From CAVRUD01 sp963724285 (GTDB taxonomy: Bacteria > Chloroflexota > Chloroflexia > Thermomicrobiales > UBA6265): 64,000 bases of DNA. Location of the stretch: the NCBI GenBank assembly GCA_963724285.1, contig CAVRUD010000020.1, positions 1 through 64,000 on the forward strand. Direction: 5' to 3'. Of this stretch, positions 45,257 through 53,871 are shown in pieces; the stretch's first letter is position 1; each line of letters opens with the position of its first letter. The notes under the pieces were generated by a model, which did no database searches, was not told where the DNA came from, and saw only the letters and a list, made by a program, of their open reading frames with translations. The position numbers and the translations under genes are program-made.

Positions 45257-45898
45257 ATGAAGGTCGCGGTTTTCGGGGGAACGGGCAACATCGGGCGGCT
45301 CGTGGTTGAGCAGCTCCTCGCGCGGGGCGACTCGGTGACGATGCTGGTGCGCGACCCGGCCAAGGTCAAACAGCCCGCCGGCGATCGCCTCCGCGTGATC
45401 GTGGGCGGCCTGGACGACGCCGCCGCGATCGAGCAGACCGTCGCGGGAAGAGACGCGGTGATCAGCGCGCTCGGCCCCTCGCTGAAGCGGGGCGCCACGG
45501 GCACGCCGCTGGCGGAGGGGACGAAGACCATCGTCGCCGCCATGGAGCGCGCAGGCGTCCGCCGTTACATCGGCTTGGCGACGCCGAGCATCCCCGATTC
45601 GCGGGACCGGCCGACGATACGGGCCAAGGTCCTCCGGCTTGCCGCCAGAACCTTTTTGCCCAACGCCTTGAAAGAACTGACCGGCATGACCGACGCGATC
45701 GAGCGGTCCGGCCTCGACTGGACCGTCGGGCGCATCACCCGCCCCACCGACGGCGCCGCGACCGGCCGCATCCGATCCGGCTTCCTGGGCCAAGACCGCG
45801 TCGGGTGGGCGATGACGCGCGCCGACATCGCGGCGTTCCTGGTCTCCCAACTCACGGACGACCGGTACCTGCGCGCGCCGCCGGCGATCAGCAACTGA
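45257..45898 (+). CDS. NmrA-like NAD(P)-binding protein (atypical SDR)
   Basis: ATG 45257 with GAAGGA upstream gives 213 residues. The Rossmann site is MKVAVFGGTGNIGRLVVEQLLARGDSVTMLVRDPAK. DAAAIEQTVAGRDAVISALGP is the usual second strand and turn, and the catalytic Tyr of classical SDRs is not in a YxxxK motif. The end (MTRADIAAFLVSQLTDDRYLRAPPAISN) is typical of NmrA/SDR_a5 proteins. A redox-sensing or NADPH-dependent reductase role is likely. Confidence 0.85.
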   Translation: MKVAVFGGTGNIGRLVVEQLLARGDSVTMLVRDPAKVKQPAGDRLRVIVGGLDDAAAIEQTVAGRDAVISALGPSLKRGATGTPLAEGTKTIVAAMERAGVRRYIGLATPSIPDSRDRPTIRAKVLRLAARTFLPNALKELTGMTDAIERSGLDWTVGRITRPTDGAATGRIRSGFLGQDRVGWAMTRADIAAFLVSQLTDDRYLRAPPAISN

Positions 45899-45938
45899 GA
45901 TTCGGGCGAGTGCTGTTCCTCCTGGAGCGTAGCCAACG

Positions 45939-46301
45939 ATGAACACCGCGTTGTGGATCGTAGCAATCGTGACGGCGCTGCTGTTCGGGTTCTCCGGCGC
46001 GAACAAGGTCTTCGCCACCGACAAATACCGCGCGGGGGCGGCATGGGCGCGCTCCGTTGACGCGCGGACGATCAAGACGATCGGCGTCCTCGAGATCCTT
46101 GGCGCGATCGGCATCGTGCTCCCGCAGTGGACCGGGGTTCTGCCGTGGCTCACCGTCGTGGCGGGGTTCTGCCTGGCCCTCATGCAGCTGGTGGCGATGG
46201 GGCTCCACGTGCGTCGCGCGGAGTACGCGATCGTCCCCATCAATCTGGTTCTGCTCGCGTTGCCGTTGTTCGTCGCAGTCGGTCGACTTTGGTGGGGCTA
46301 G
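45939..46301 (+). CDS. DoxX-like family membrane protein
   Basis: ATG 45939 with GGAG upstream gives 120 residues. It has four membrane helices: LWIVAIVTALLFGFSGANKVF, TIKTIGVLEILGAIGIVLP, LPWLTVVAGFCLALMQLVAMG and IVPINLVLLALPLFVAVGRLW. The first-helix G-F-S-G-A-N-K motif and the E-I-L-G-A-I-G motif are DoxX-like (DUF4345/4267 type). Such proteins often accompany redox enzymes. It is the last gene of the operon, and a hairpin follows. Confidence 0.8.
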   Translation: MNTALWIVAIVTALLFGFSGANKVFATDKYRAGAAWARSVDARTIKTIGVLEILGAIGIVLPQWTGVLPWLTVVAGFCLALMQLVAMGLHVRRAEYAIVPINLVLLALPLFVAVGRLWWG

Positions 46302-46352
46302 CCGTCGTCATCGTTGCAATAGAGAGAATGGCCGTTATCGGGGGCTGAAGGC

Positions 46353-46382
46353 AGCCCCGGCCGGAATATCCGGCTCGGGGCT
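46353..46382 (+). terminator. Probable terminator after the redox operon
   Basis: An imperfect stem of 13 bp (AGCCCCGGCCGGA against TCCGGCTCGGGGCT) lies 50 bp after the DoxX-like stop. A short alternative GGGGCTGAAGGCAGCCCC overlaps it. Confidence 0.65.
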
Positions 46383-46428
46383 GTGAGGTCTCTAAACGGG
46401 GTGCCAGAGGATATAGACCGGGTGTCGG

Positions 46429-46695
46429 GTGGCAACCGACCCCACGATGCAAGAGCGCCAAGACGCGTTCATCGCCGGATATCGCACCGTGCGTTCGATT
46501 GGCGATCGGGATATCGCCGCCTCGCCGTTCTTGTGGGCGGCCCAAGAGTATTGGGGCATCCAGATTGACCTAACCTACCGGGTGGAGGTGGATGTCAAGG
46601 CGGCGCAGGCCTACCTCGAGGAAGCTGTGGCGAAACTCGAGCCCTGGAGGCGTACCCTTGGCTTCAATCCAACGGAGCGGTGCCACGATCTCTAG
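46429..46695 (+). pseudogene. Fragment resembling the C-terminus of an APH-type kinase
   Basis: An 88-codon frame (GTG 46429) reads ERQDAFIAGYRTVRSIGDRDIAASPFLWAAQEYWG. It resembles the C-terminal helices of phosphotransferase-family kinases (F-x-x-G-Y-x-x-V-R-x-x), but the catalytic HGD and DxD motifs that should precede it are absent upstream. It may be a remnant, or an unrelated small protein. It lies between a terminator and the LuxR-type gene. Confidence 0.4.
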
Positions 46696-47373
46696 CAGTT
46701 CGTCCGTGACCAAAGGCTTGCTCAGGGTTGCAGGACGCCGAACCACGCTCTTGCTAAACTTCGATAGGACACTCGCTCACCGTTACAGCGGCGGCGCGCA
46801 CCCAGGAGCCGGCGATGTCGAGCACGGATCCGCGCCCGCTGATCCCGGCGCAAGCCCAGGCACCGATCCCGCTCCGACCCTCGCCTCCGACGGAGCGCCC
46901 GGCGTCGCTGCCCCTGCCGCTCACCTCGTTCGTCGGGCGCGAGCACGAGATCGACGTGATCGCCGCGCTGACGTGCCGCGCGGGAGTGCGCCTAGTGACG
47001 CTGACCGGCCCGGGCGGCGTCGGCAAGACGCGCCTGGCGATCCGTGTCACCGAACAGATCGCCCCCGATTTCCCCGATGGCATCTGGTTCGTGTCCCTGG
47101 CAGCCGTTCCGAGCGCCGAGCTCGTTGCGGCCTCGGTCGCGCAAGTGCTCGAGGTTGAGCTCACCGGTGGCGACGCGATCGAGAAGGAGATCGCGCAGCA
47201 CATCGGCGGCAAGCGGGCGCTGTTGATCATGGACAACCTCGAGCACCTGTTGGACTGCGGCGCCTTTGTCGTCGGCCTGCTCGGCGCGTGCCCAAACCTG
47301 GCGGTGCTCGCCACCAGCCGCGCCGTGCTGCGCCTCTCCGGCGAGCATGTCGTCCGTGTGCCGCCCCTTTCGC

Positions 47374-47450
47374 TGAGTCGTGAGACGCGAGACGTGAGAC
47401 GTGAGGACGACGATTCCACTCACGTCTCGCGTCTCGCGTCTCACGACTCA
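47374..47450. repeat. Heptad-repeat palindrome inside the LuxR-type gene, copy 3
   Basis: 77 bp: outer TGAGTCGTGAGACGCGAGAC, then GTGAGACGTGAG, a 13-bp loop, and the complementary CTCACGTCTCGCG ... CGTCTCACGACTCA. It keeps the ATPase frame open as RETRDVRREDDDSTHVSRLA, in the linker that usually separates the ATPase core from the VRLFVERA helix. Confidence 0.9.
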
Positions 47451-47808
47451 GAGTCGATGCGCCTCTTCGTTGAGCGAGCCGAAGCGGCCGATTCGGCGTT
47501 TTCAATGACACCGGTCACCGCCACGGCGGTCTCAACCATTTGCCGCCGCCTCGACGGCCTGCCGCTCGCGATCGAGTTGGCTGCCGCCCGCGTCGCCGCC
47601 TTTCCGCCCGCGCAGATCCTCGCGCGCCTCGCGCAGGGTCAGCCTCTACTCACGGAGGGACCGCGCGATGCGCCACCCCGGCAGCAAGCGATGCGCGACG
47701 CCATCGGCTGGAGCTACGGCCTGCTCACGCCCGCGCAACAGGCCCTCTTCCGTCGCCTGGCCGTCTTCGCGGGCGGATTCACGCCCGAAGCGGCCGAAGT
47801 CGTCGCAG

Positions 47809-47871
47809 GGGGACAGGGCTATCACCCTGAGAGGGACAGGCTGACGCCGTGAGGGGTCCCTGTCTCCCTCG
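47809..47871. repeat. GGGGGA mini-hairpin array inside the LuxR-type gene (family C)
   Basis: Two units: CAGGGC-TATC-ACCCTG with one mismatch, and CAGGC-TGAC-GCCGTG with one base missing. A GTCCCTGTCTCCC tail follows. The insertion carries the TGA that ends the first reading frame. Confidence 0.85.
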
Positions 47872-49477
47872 TCGACTGTGCTCGGCGGCATCGCCGCGCT
47901 CGTCGATCAGAGCCTCGTGCACCGCGGCGAAGGGCCGACCGGCGAGGTGCGTTTCGGCATGCTGGAGACGATCCGCGAGTTCGGGCTGCAGCAATTGGTC
48001 GATAGTGGAGAAGAGGCGGCGCTGCGCGATGCCCACGCCGCCTACTTCGTGGAGATCGCCGAACGCGGCGGGGCGGGCCTTCGGGGCAGCTCGGAGGAGC
48101 AAGCGCCCATCTGGCACCGTCTCGACGCCGAGATCGGCAACTTCCGCGCGGCCCTCGCCTGGCTCCGCGACCGGGGTCGGATCGGGGACGCGTTGCGCCT
48201 TGCCGGTGGCCTCGACTGGTTCTGGACCGAGCCTACGTATCGAGACGAAGGTCGGAGATGGCTCGCCGACCTGTTGGGGCAGGCGCCGGACACCGTCGAT
48301 CCCGTTGTCATGGCACAGGCACACGCCGTCGCCGGATCGCTTGCCAACCTCCAGGGAGACGCCAGGACCAGCCGAATGCACGTCGAAGCCGCTCTCCCGC
48401 TCTGGCGGTCGGCGGGGCGCGAGGTCTCCGTCGCCGAGACGTTGCTCATCCTCGCGTCCGCCGCGTTCGAACGTGATCCGCTCCAGGCCGGCAGCCTCGC
48501 GCGCGAGGCGGGCGAGATCGCCCGCCGCTGTGACGCGGCCTGGGCCGAGGCAGCCGCCCTTCATCTTTCTGGCCGCGTCGCCACGACCGCCGGCGAACCC
48601 GACCGCGCCCTCCCGCTCCTGCGGCGCGCGGTCGAGCGTTTTCGCGATGCGGACGCCCCCTTCCGTGAGCTCGGTGCTCGGTGTGATGAGGGATTGGCCC
48701 TCCTCCTGACCGGCGAGCGCGCGGCTGCCCAGGCGTCTATGTCGATGTGCTCGAAACGGACCTGGTCATCAACGAGGACCGCGGCGTGGCCCCGCACGCC
48801 CTGATGGGGATCGCCGCGCTGGTCGCGGACGGTGAGCCGCACACCGCCGCGCGGTTGGTCGGGGCCGCCAGCGCGCACATGGTGCGAGTGGGGCGGCTGC
48901 TCGCGCCGCCGACGATGGGGGAGTACGACGCGCTCACGGCGCCTGGTCGGTCGCGACTCGGCGAGGCCGCCTGGCAGGCCGCCTGGACGGCCGGCCGGAC
49001 CTTGGCCATCGAGGAGGCCGCCAACGAGGGGCGACTGGCGTTGCAGCGGGTGGCCGGAGCATCCGGGGCAAAACCCCAGGCGCCCGGCGCGGCGGCGGAT
49101 CTCGGGTTGACCCGGCGCGAGCTCGAAGTGCTGCGCCTGATTACCGACGGGCTGACCGACCGTGAGATTGCCGACCGCCTGTTCATCGCCCGCCGCACCG
49201 CCTCCAAGCACGTCGAGGCCATCCTGGCCAAGCTCGGTGTCTCCTCCCGCCGGGAGGCGGCAGCCGAAGCGCGGCGCGTCGGCTTGAGCTGACGCCCGGC
49301 ACCGTCCGCTCTCCATCCCCATCCACAGAAATACGTACCTGCCCGCCGCGAAAACTACGGAAGACCTCCCCATGCGCCGGCGCGCCCGGGTCCGCATAGT
49401 GGGCGGCAGAGGCTCGCGGCTCTCGCGCGGGCACACCGCCGCCCGGCGACCCCGGGACAGCACGAAGAGGAGACCCA

Positions 49478-49984
49478 ATGGCCGCGTCCCGCTTTACTCG
49501 CCGCCGCGCCCTTGCCGGCCTCGCCGGTCTGGCCGCCCTATCCGGCACAGCGCGCGCATCCCTGGCTTTTCCCAACGATCCCTTCCGCGTCTCCGGCGGC
49601 GGCTGGTTCATCAACGTGCTGTCGCCCACCGAGGGAGCCAAGATCACCTTCGGTTTCCATGCGCGCGCCCTCCCGCCGAGTCCCATCGTGCCACCCAACC
49701 CGATCCGGGGCACGCTGGAGTACCACGACAACGCCGCCGGTTTCCGCTTCCACAGTGACTCGATCGACACCTTTGTTGCCAGCGGTGCGAGCGCCACGTT
49801 CGGTGGGATGGGCACGGTCGAGGAGACCGGCGAGGTGGTCTCCTTCGCGGTCGACGTGAGCGAGGAGAGCGAGGGGGCGCCGGCCACGTTCACCATCCGC
49901 CTCGGCGCGTACTCGGCGAGCGGGGTGGTCCAGGGCGGACACATCGCCATCGAGAGCGACGGGGGCATCATCGGCGAGGGCTAG
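49478..49984 (+). CDS. Tat-type exported beta-sandwich protein
   Basis: ATG 49478 with AGAGGAG upstream gives 168 residues. MAASRFTRRRALAGLAGLAALSGTARA has a twin-Arg-type signal (R-R-R-A-L). The mature domain reads GGWFINVLSPTEGAKITFGFHARALPP, GTLEYHDNAAGFRFHSDSIDTF, then VEETGEVVSFAVDVSEESEG, a strand-rich pattern like the post-COAP-1/YncD-like domains found in many exported proteins. No catalytic residue is obvious. It begins the secretion cluster that ends at 52363. Confidence 0.7.
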   Translation: MAASRFTRRRALAGLAGLAALSGTARASLAFPNDPFRVSGGGWFINVLSPTEGAKITFGFHARALPPSPIVPPNPIRGTLEYHDNAAGFRFHSDSIDTFVASGASATFGGMGTVEETGEVVSFAVDVSEESEGAPATFTIRLGAYSASGVVQGGHIAIESDGGIIGEG

Positions 49985-50013
49985 GGAGCCAGGCTCCGGT
50001 ACCCGCCTCCACG

Positions 50014-50121
50014 GCCAATCCTCCAAGCGCCGGCATCCCTGCTCGACCACGGATTTTCCGTACCGGTTTAGCCCACCCAAGGTGCTCCACGTTGGCGGCA
50101 CCTTAAGACCTTACTACTTAG
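50014..50121 (+). pseudogene. Decayed copy of the small secreted protein
   Basis: Bases 50014-50121 align to the end of the next gene: GCCAATCCTCC matches GCTAATCCCCC, then CTGCTCGACCAC, then CCGTACCGGTTTA, AAGGTGCTCCACGTTGGCGG and TACTACTTAG. A deletion of one base near 50038 and several substitutions break the frame. It is followed by the same GCCAATCCTGGAGGA leader as the intact copies, so the family was once at least three tandem genes. Confidence 0.6.
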
Positions 50122-50158
50122 TTCGGCATACAGCGGTAGCCAATCCTGGAGGAATCAC

Positions 50159-50512
50159 ATGGACGATCCCCGGATCATGTCGTTGGCCCGTTTGCGGTCA
50201 CTCGGCGTTGGGACATTCTTGCTCGCCGTCCTCGCACTTGGCGGCGGTGCGTGGCTCGGTCAGGCCGACACGGCGGTCGCTCCGGAGCCGGCCCGCCTGA
50301 CGGCCGACCTTATCGGGTCCACGGGCGCCACGGCCGCTGCCGTCTATTCCTATTCCGAGGCGCCCGCCACCGTCCTCAAGTGGCCCGGCAGCTACATGTC
50401 TTCGGCTAATCCCCCTGCTGTTGGCACCCCGTGCTCGACCACCGACCTGCCGTATGGGTTTACCACACTCAAGGTGATCCAAGGAGGCGGCGCCTATAGG
50501 CGGTGCTACTGA
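50159..50512 (+). CDS. Small secreted protein with conserved C-terminal Cys pair (copy 1)
   Basis: ATG 50159 after CCTGGAGGA gives 117 residues. A hydrophobic signal segment (SLGVGTFLLAVLALGGGAWLGQA) is followed by DTAVAPEPARLTADLIGSTGATAAAVYSYSEAPATVLKWPGSY. Two Cys occur, at VGTPCSTTDLP and the last three residues RRCY. The tail TLKVIQGGGAYRRCY is identical in the next gene. The family is unknown to me. The tandem copies followed by a signal peptidase suggest joint export. Confidence 0.7.
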   Translation: MDDPRIMSLARLRSLGVGTFLLAVLALGGGAWLGQADTAVAPEPARLTADLIGSTGATAAAVYSYSEAPATVLKWPGSYMSSANPPAVGTPCSTTDLPYGFTTLKVIQGGGAYRRCY

Positions 50513-50550
50513 GTTTGGCAAGAAGCGATAGCCAGTCCTGGAGGATTTTG

Positions 50551-50904
50551 ATGAGCAATCCCACGTTCGCTTCGTTGTCCCCTCTGCGCTCGCTTGGCGC
50601 TTGCGCGCTCGTGCTCGCCCTGTTCGCGTTCGGGGGCGGCGCGTGGCTGGGGCAGGCCAGCACGGCGGTCGCCCCCGAGCCGGCCCGCCTGACGACGGAC
50701 CTCTACGGCTCCACCGGCGCGACGGGGGCGGCCGTGTACACCTACTCCAATACGCCGACCACCGTCCTCAAGTGGCCCGGCAGCTACACGTGGTCCTCGA
50801 ATCCACCCGCCGTTGGGCTCCCGTGCTCGACCGGCGACATCCCGTGGGGGACGGTAACGCTGAAGGTGATCCAAGGTGGCGGTGCCTATAGGCGGTGCTA
50901 CTGA
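50551..50904 (+). CDS. Small secreted protein with conserved C-terminal Cys pair (copy 2)
   Basis: ATG 50551 after CCTGGAGGA. The 117 residues repeat the pattern of the previous gene: signal segment (ACALVLALFAFGGGAWLGQA), STAVAPEPARLTTDLYGSTGATGAAVYTYSNTPTTVLKWPGSY, VGLPCSTGDIPWGTV and the identical end TLKVIQGGGAYRRCY. The variable part is between the signal peptide and the first Cys. Its stop is followed at once by the signal-peptidase gene, so the genes are probably coupled. Confidence 0.7.
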   Translation: MSNPTFASLSPLRSLGACALVLALFAFGGGAWLGQASTAVAPEPARLTTDLYGSTGATGAAVYTYSNTPTTVLKWPGSYTWSSNPPAVGLPCSTGDIPWGTVTLKVIQGGGAYRRCY

Positions 50905-50905
50905 G

Positions 50906-51589
50906 GTGGCTCCGCGCGATGGGGTAGGCGGCGGCGGTCTAAACGCTCGCGGCATCCTCCTGGCGGCTCCTCCCTACGTCGGGGTGGCTCACAAGGACGA
51001 CGTCCTGGGACGACCGGCGCGTCTCTTTTCCAGGATCCGACCGTGGCCGGTAGTTGCGTTGGTGGTCTGCCTCGCGGTTGCGGGTGTGTTGCTCGGGCGT
51101 GCCGAGGGGGTCCGTCCGGTCCGGATCGTCAGCGGCTCGATGGTGCCGGCGGTCGCGCCGAATGATTGGGTCATCGTCCGTAACGTTGGTGCCGGCAACC
51201 TCGATCGCGGCGAGATCGTGCTGTTTCGCTTCCCATTCGGCAGCGACGGCCGGGCGATCAAGCGCGTCGTCGCCGTCGAGGGCGACACGGTCGCGATCGA
51301 CGCCCGCGGCGTGACCGTTGGGGGGCGGTTGATTCCGGTCGCCGCCGTCCCGGATAGGCCACCCGAGTCGCCGCGTGTCGAGACCGTCCCGGCGGGTCAC
51401 GTGTTCCTGCTCGGCGACAACAGCGTGGCCTCGATCGACAGCCGCAGCTTTGGGTCGGTTCCCGAGAGCGAACTAGTTGGGCGGGTGATGGTTGTCGTGC
51501 CGGCGGGCGCCGGCACGTGGCTCCCGGGGCTGGTCGTGGTGCTGGTGGTCGGCGGGCTCGGGTTGGTCGCCATGAGCCGGCGCCGCTAA
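50906..51589 (+). CDS. Signal peptidase I (S26 family)
   Basis: I chose GTG 50906, next to the stop of the preceding gene; GTG 50984 is also possible. It has about 227 residues. One N-terminal helix (WPVVALVVCLAVAGVLLG) is followed by IVSGSMVPAVAPNDWVIV, with the catalytic Ser in S-G-S-M, and DGRAIKRVVAVEGDTV, with the catalytic Lys. GHVFLLGDNSVASIDSRSFGSVPESELVGRVMVVV is box E. A second membrane helix and a basic tail close the protein. It removes signal peptides outside the membrane. Its place directly after two small secreted proteins suggests dedication to them. Confidence 0.85.
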   Translation: MAPRDGVGGGGLNARGILLAAPPYVGVAHKDDVLGRPARLFSRIRPWPVVALVVCLAVAGVLLGRAEGVRPVRIVSGSMVPAVAPNDWVIVRNVGAGNLDRGEIVLFRFPFGSDGRAIKRVVAVEGDTVAIDARGVTVGGRLIPVAAVPDRPPESPRVETVPAGHVFLLGDNSVASIDSRSFGSVPESELVGRVMVVVPAGAGTWLPGLVVVLVVGGLGLVAMSRRR

Positions 51590-51673
51590 CTCGCGACCCG
51601 GACGGCGGCGTCCGTGAGTGGGGCACCCCATGCGGCGGACGGATCGCCGCACGCGAATACGAAGGGAAAACAG

Positions 51674-52363
51674 ATGGATCCACGGCGGTTCGATTCCCTG
51701 GCTCGCTCGCCGCGCCCAGATCCCGGCGCGGCTTCCTCGGGTCCCTGGTCGCGCTCGCCGCCGGGTTCGCCGGCCGTCCCGCCGGGGCCCAGGTCACGCA
51801 AGCGCAGTGCGGCAACGTCATCTGCGCGAGCAACCCGGGCGTCTGCAACCTCGGCTGCGTCTGCTGCGTCTACCCCAACGGCAACTCCCGCTGCCGCCCG
51901 CCCCAAGACTGCACCGCCCCGGGCACCGTCGTCTCGCCGCCCACCACCACGACGGTGGCGCCCACGACGACCACGGCGGCCCCGACGTGCGTCCCGACCG
52001 GGCTCGCCTGCTCCACCGGCCTCCCGTGCTGCTCCCCGGCCGACGTCTGCGTGCTCGCCGGCCCGATCGGCGTCTGGTGTCTCCCCGCACCCACCACGAC
52101 CACCACGCCGCCCCCCAACCAGGGAGCCTGCGCAGCGGGGGGGTACGCACTGCACGGCGGGCGGCCCACCCGTCACCTGCAACGGGTCGCCCACCTGCGC
52201 CTGCTTCCCGACGCAGTCCGGGGCGACTGCCTGCGTTTCGGTGCCGTCTCTCCATCTCGTCCCCTGCACCAATGACGCCCAGTGCGTCGGCTTGCATGGA
52301 CCCGGCGCGGTGTGCGTGAACTGCAACGGCGCGGTTGGGTGCGCCGCGCCCTGTCCGGCGTAG
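51674..52363 (+). CDS. Secreted Cys-rich protein with Pro/Thr linkers, two frameshifts
   Basis: ATG 51674 opens MDPRRFDSL. A shift near 51715 is needed to read RSRRGFLGSLVALAAGFAGRPAGAQ, a Tat-type signal. The mature part has dense Cys in short modules: CGNVICASNPGVCNLGCVCCVYPNGNSRC, then CVPTGLACSTGLPCCSPADVC, separated by TTTT/PTTTT linkers. A run of seven G at 52137-52143 breaks the frame again. The continuation HCTAGGPPVTCNGSPTCACF ... CAAPCPA keeps the Cys pattern to the TAG at 52361-52363. Knottin- or EB-like disulfide domains are likely. The two breaks are plausibly sequence errors. Confidence 0.7.
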   Translation: MDPRRFDSLARSPRPDPGAASSGPWSRSPPGSPAVPPGPRSRKRSAATSSARATRASATSAASAASTPTATPAAARPKTAPPRAPSSRRPPPRRWRPRRPRRPRRASRPGSPAPPASRAAPRPTSACSPARSASGVSPHPPRPPRRPPTREPAQRGGTHCTAGGPPVTCNGSPTCACFPTQSGATACVSVPSLHLVPCTNDAQCVGLHGPGAVCVNCNGAVGCAAPCPA

Positions 52364-52472
52364 GCGACCGCGGCGACGTGACCGTGGCGAACAGACGGGG
52401 TACGCGGCGGAGTTGACGGCAGAGGTGCGCGGGAACGAGGAGAGCCTCGGCCGCACGGAACACGTCCCGTGA

Positions 52473-52563
52473 TCTGATGTGGGAGAGATTGCCCGGGCCC
52501 GCGGCGGGCCCGGGCAATCGTCGCGCGCGGCGAGCGATCCGTTGACGATCGTCACATCAGACA
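52473..52563. terminator. Strong hairpin and outer palindrome after the secretion cluster
   Basis: 52487-52519 is a perfect stem of about 15 bp (GATTGCCCGGGCCCG and its complement). Outer arms ATCTGATGTG (52472-52481) and CACATCAGAC (52553-52562) add a second pairing. It may act as a terminator, or be another insertion. Confidence 0.6.
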
Positions 52564-52684
52564 TGGGCGATGGAGGCGCTTGACCCTGCCCATTGCGCGG
52601 CTGCGTCGCCCCCGACAGTCTGCAGCGCTTGCCGTTCGCTCCCGCGGGCGACGGCGATCGGCGTTCCTGTTCAGCTTTCGTGTA

Positions 52685-53218
52685 ATGGAGCCAGCCTGTA
52701 TCGAGTTCCCCAGTTCAACGGTCGACCTCTTGCGGGAGGCGCTTGCCTACGTCGATTCGTGGGTTGCGTACGCGCGTCTGGAAGCTCCGCGCGCCCGGGG
52801 CGCAGGTGGCGGTTTGGTTCGACGGAGAGGTCCAGTTCAGCAAGGCGTACGGCGTCTCGAATATCGGGACGGGCGAAACGCTGACGACCGACCATATCTT
52901 CCGCGTCGCCTCGCACTCCAAGATCTTCACCGCCACTGCCGTGATGCAGCTCATCGAGGCCGGCAAGTCGGCAAGCTGCGGCTGGACGACACCGCGGCAT
53001 CATGGATTCCGGAACTGGCGGAGGCCGGTTCGCCGCTGGCGGACGCGACCGTGCGCGAACCCGTCTCCCACTCCGCGGGCGTCAGCCGCGACGGCGTCGA
53101 TTCCACCTGCTGGACGCATAGCCGGCCGTTCCCGAACGAAGACGAGTTGCTGGATCTCGCCATCCGCGAGGGCGCAGACCGCCAGGAGGACTATCGCGCC
53201 CGCGACCAGGTGCTGTAG
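52685..53218 (+). pseudogene. Beta-lactamase-fold serine hydrolase, truncated and frameshifted
   Basis: Fragments spread over three frames join into the start of a class C beta-lactamase or esterase: DLLREALAYVDSWV, then APGAQVAVWFDGEVQFSKAYGVSN, HIFRVASHSKIFTATAVMQL with the S-x-x-K motif (SHSK), and LRLDDTAASWIPEL. Shifts are needed near 52775 and 52965. After about 175 codons it stops at 53218, far short of the usual 350 or more, and the Y-x-N region is missing. It is non-functional as read. Confidence 0.7.
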
Positions 53219-53431
53219 GCATGGTGGCGATTGAAGCGATAGGAACGCGGGCGGGAGCCGTCTGCCCAGGTGCGATGCGTCCCGGCGGGATTGCAGGACG
53301 AGGGTCGCGCGCTGATGGGAGCGACTGTGGTGCGGGCTGCCGCCGCGTCCACGCCACTGCGACGGCGTCGACAGCAAACGTCGCACCGAGCAATGCCACT
53401 CGCCGTGGCACAATCCGGAGCCCGGGGCTCG

Positions 53432-53815
53432 CTACCGATGGTTGTATAACTCGATGGTCCAGCGCCACTCTGTCCCATCATCGGCATTCCACCAGTGCCG
53501 CAAGATGCCGACCTCTCCCCCTGGGAGGATGACCGGCAGGTCAATGTCCTGTCTCGTGGGCCAGCAGTCTTCGCGCGCGATCTCGGCACCATGGCGGGTC
53601 AGCCGCGCCATCGGACGGTCGTCCGTGCGGCGCAGCCCTCGTGCCGACGCCAGCCGTTCACCCTGATTGCCGCGGACCTCGACATCCAGCACGTCCGGTG
53701 CGGCGTGGACGAGGAGGATTCCGGTCGCATCGAGCCGGCCTCGCGCGAACGGCAACCCCTGCGCCGCCGCTCCGGGGTACCACAGGTCCCAAATCTCTGG
53801 CTCAGCCATGCGCAT
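53432..53815 (-). CDS. Conserved-looking hypothetical protein (127 residues)
   Basis: ATG 53815 or the following ATG at 53809. The protein begins MAEPEIWDLWYPGAAAQGLPFARGRLDATGILLVHAAPDVLDVEVR and ends LPGGEVGILRHWWNADDGTEWRWTIELYNHR. The compact beta-rich pattern with a final W-R-W-x-I-E-L-Y-N-H-R looks like a conserved domain family of unknown function found in Chloroflexota and Actinomycetota. There is no signal peptide. It lies 57 bp downstream of the next minus-strand gene. Confidence 0.65.
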   Translation of the reverse strand: MRMAEPEIWDLWYPGAAAQGLPFARGRLDATGILLVHAAPDVLDVEVRGNQGERLASARGLRRTDDRPMARLTRHGAEIAREDCWPTRQDIDLPVILPGGEVGILRHWWNADDGTEWRWTIELYNHR

Positions 53816-53871
53816 TTCCTGTCATGCGGGCTCAGATGCTGTCAGTGCCCGACGACCGCGACCTGTGCGGC

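Larger units (their letters stand above)
46815..49292 (+). pseudogene. LuxR-type regulator with NB-ARC-like ATPase domain, disrupted
   Basis: Three frames join into one 825-residue regulator. Frame 1 has TSFVGREHEIDVI, LVTLTGPGGVGKTRLAIRV (Walker A), RALLIMDNLEHL (Walker B) and CRRLDGLPLAIELAAARV, the AfsR/LuxR ATPase pattern. It reaches a TGA near 47850 inside a palindromic insertion (47809-47871). Frame 2 (from 47878) resumes LGGIAALVDQSLVHRGE and the TPR-like region. A single-base shift at about 48735 leads to frame 3, which ends with the LuxR HTH (LGLTRRELEVLRLITDGLTDREIADRLFIARRTASKHVEAILAKLGV). A second palindrome at 47374-47450 is in frame. As read it is broken. Confidence 0.85.
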
